NCBI GenBank assembly: GCA_902767285.1
Contig: CACXHC010000240.1
Location: 1-8,059, forward strand
DNA from: an uncultured Ruminococcus sp.
GTDB taxonomy: Bacteria; Bacillota; Clostridia; Oscillospirales; Acutalibacteraceae
Direction: 5' to 3'
Length of the DNA: 8,059 bases
A program made the translations under genes and the position numbers. The number at the start of each line of letters is the position of its first letter. Within the stretch, counting starts at the first letter, position 1. Of this stretch, positions 7,676 to 8,059 are shown in pieces. A model generated the notes under the pieces. The model worked only from the letters and a program-made list of their open reading frames with translations. It was not told the origin of the DNA and did not search any database.

Positions 7676-7704
7676 ATTATATCATTATACGGGATATTTT
7701 GCAA
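7676..7704 (-). promoter_or_regulatory. Sigma-A-type promoter for the six-gene surface-polymer operon
   Basis: On the minus strand TTGCAA (7699-7704) is followed after exactly 17 bp by a perfect TATAAT (7676-7681). The -35 box matches TTGACA at 4 of 6 positions. DNA upstream is very AT-rich, as an UP element would be. A second TATAAT lies nine bases upstream inside the spacer, but has no fitting -35 box. Transcription would start near 7669, leaving a leader of about 84 nt before the permease start. It is the only good promoter seen before the tightly packed genes, so it likely drives all six. Confidence 0.7.
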
Positions 7705-7763
7705 TAGGCATTTTTAACTTAACATTTTTAAAATATAATCTTTATATGTTTATTTTTCCGTAA

Positions 7764-7804
7764 CGAAAACAAAAAGAATGACCGATGCCCACAAGCACCG
7801 GTCA
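7764..7804 (-). terminator. Rho-independent terminator of the dockerin gene
   Basis: On the minus strand a 10-bp stem (TGACCGGTGC pairing with GCATCGGTCA, one G-U pair) closes a 6-nt loop (TTGTGG) and spans 7804-7779. It is followed by a T-rich run ATTCTTTTTGTTTT down to about 7765. It begins 23 nt after the dockerin stop codon. No T-run follows on the plus strand, so it works in one direction and insulates the operon downstream from the dockerin gene. Confidence 0.88.
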
Positions 7805-7827
7805 CAAATTGAGTATATGTATTTTTA

Positions 7828-8059
7828 TCAAGCAGCTTCAACGGACAACTCAAGCACCAGCAAAGCATCTTCGACATCGATTTCGCCCGAGCCATCGGCA
7901 TCAGCGTTTATATAGATGAACGTATCATCATCGCTGAGTTTCTGAGCGAGGTAACGTTGAATAAGAAGTGCGTCTGAAGAATCAACAATGCCATCGCCGT
8001 TCACATCGCCCACGAGAGCGGATGTTTCCTCTGAAGTTTCCTCTGAAGTTTCCTCTGAA
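7828..8059 (-). CDS. C-terminal part of a dockerin type I protein (5' end outside window)
   Basis: The reading frame is open to the right edge, so only the last 76 residues are visible. They begin with three SEET repeats, a flexible linker, then a type I dockerin of about 60 residues with two EF-hand-like calcium loops: DVNGDGIVDSSD and DADGSGEIDVED. Asp/Asn/Ser side chains occupy positions 1, 3, 5, 9 and 12 in both. The first loop is followed by the usual ALLIQRYL helix; the second is followed by ALLVLEL and lacks the basic RYL ending. Dockerins bind cohesins on scaffoldins or cell-surface proteins, so the whole protein is probably secreted, perhaps a carbohydrate-active enzyme; its catalytic part is not visible. 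A GTG at 8011-8013 is an internal valine codon, not a start. Stop TGA; terminator follows. Not part of the polymer operon. Confidence 0.88.
   Translation of the reverse strand, partial: SEETSEETSEETSALVGDVNGDGIVDSSDALLIQRYLAQKLSDDDTFIYINADADGSGEIDVEDALLVLELSVEAA
8024..8059 (-). repeat. Three perfect copies of a 12-bp repeat coding for the SEET linker
   Basis: The plus-strand unit GTTTCCTCTGAA occurs three times in a row without mismatch and runs into the window edge, so the array may be longer. In the coding direction it gives repeated Ser-Glu-Glu-Thr, with only the last threonine codon changed (ACA instead of ACT) where the array ends. It forms the acidic linker before the dockerin. Confidence 0.93.

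Noticed and set aside
7733..7747. Short inverted repeat ATATAA-TCT-TTATAT upstream of the operon promoter, as an operator
   Set aside because: It is entirely A/T in an AT-rich stretch, only 6 bp per arm, and expected by chance; no second copy seen.

Overview
The window carries one compact block of six co-directional genes on the minus strand, and at its right edge the 3' end of a separate minus-strand gene. All plausible genes are on the minus strand. The base composition is moderately AT-rich. The last gene ends in a type I dockerin domain behind a Ser/Glu/Thr repeat linker. Together with the Gram-positive style of the envelope genes (TagG/TagH-like exporter, CDP-glycerol phosphotransferase family, YfhO), this suggests an anaerobic, probably gut-associated Firmicute such as a Ruminococcus or other Oscillospiraceae/Clostridia. 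The lineage is an inference from gene content, not from a marker gene.

Layout in transcription order, right to left. (1) 8059-7828: C-terminus of a secreted-type dockerin protein, closed by a good Rho-independent terminator at about 7764-7804. (2) 7805-7586: AT-rich intergenic DNA with a sigma-A-like promoter (TTGCAA, 17 bp, TATAAT) about 90 bp upstream of the next gene. (3) 7585-6776: ABC-2 polysaccharide/teichoic acid exporter permease. (4) 6773-6039: its ATPase. (5) 6036-4834: CDP-glycerol glycerophosphotransferase-family enzyme. (6) 4834-3839: Stealth-family sugar-phosphate transferase. (7) 3814-977: large YfhO-family membrane protein. (8) 958-26: CsbB/GtrB-type family 2 glycosyltransferase with two C-terminal membrane segments. 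Genes 3-8 are separated by at most 24 nt, and three junctions are coupled (TAATTATG twice, TAATG once), so they are very probably one operon.

Read together, the operon looks like a cell-surface phosphopolymer locus. One cytoplasmic enzyme transfers polyol-phosphate units and another transfers sugar-1-phosphate units. A two-subunit ABC transporter exports the lipid-linked chain. A CsbB/YfhO-type pair probably loads a sugar on undecaprenyl phosphate and attaches it to the polymer outside the cell. The initiating enzymes (TagO/TagA type), nucleotide precursor synthesis, a GtrA-type flippase and an LCP ligase are not in this window. The most unusual sequence-level features are a perfect six-copy 9-bp repeat (Glu-Asn-Lys)6 in a lineage-looking charged N-terminal tail of the YfhO protein, and a three-copy 12-bp repeat in the dockerin linker. 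I see no mobile element, CRISPR array, tRNA or rRNA, and no clear evidence of an entirely new system; the combination of two phosphotransferase families with a CsbB/YfhO pair is the part most worth following.
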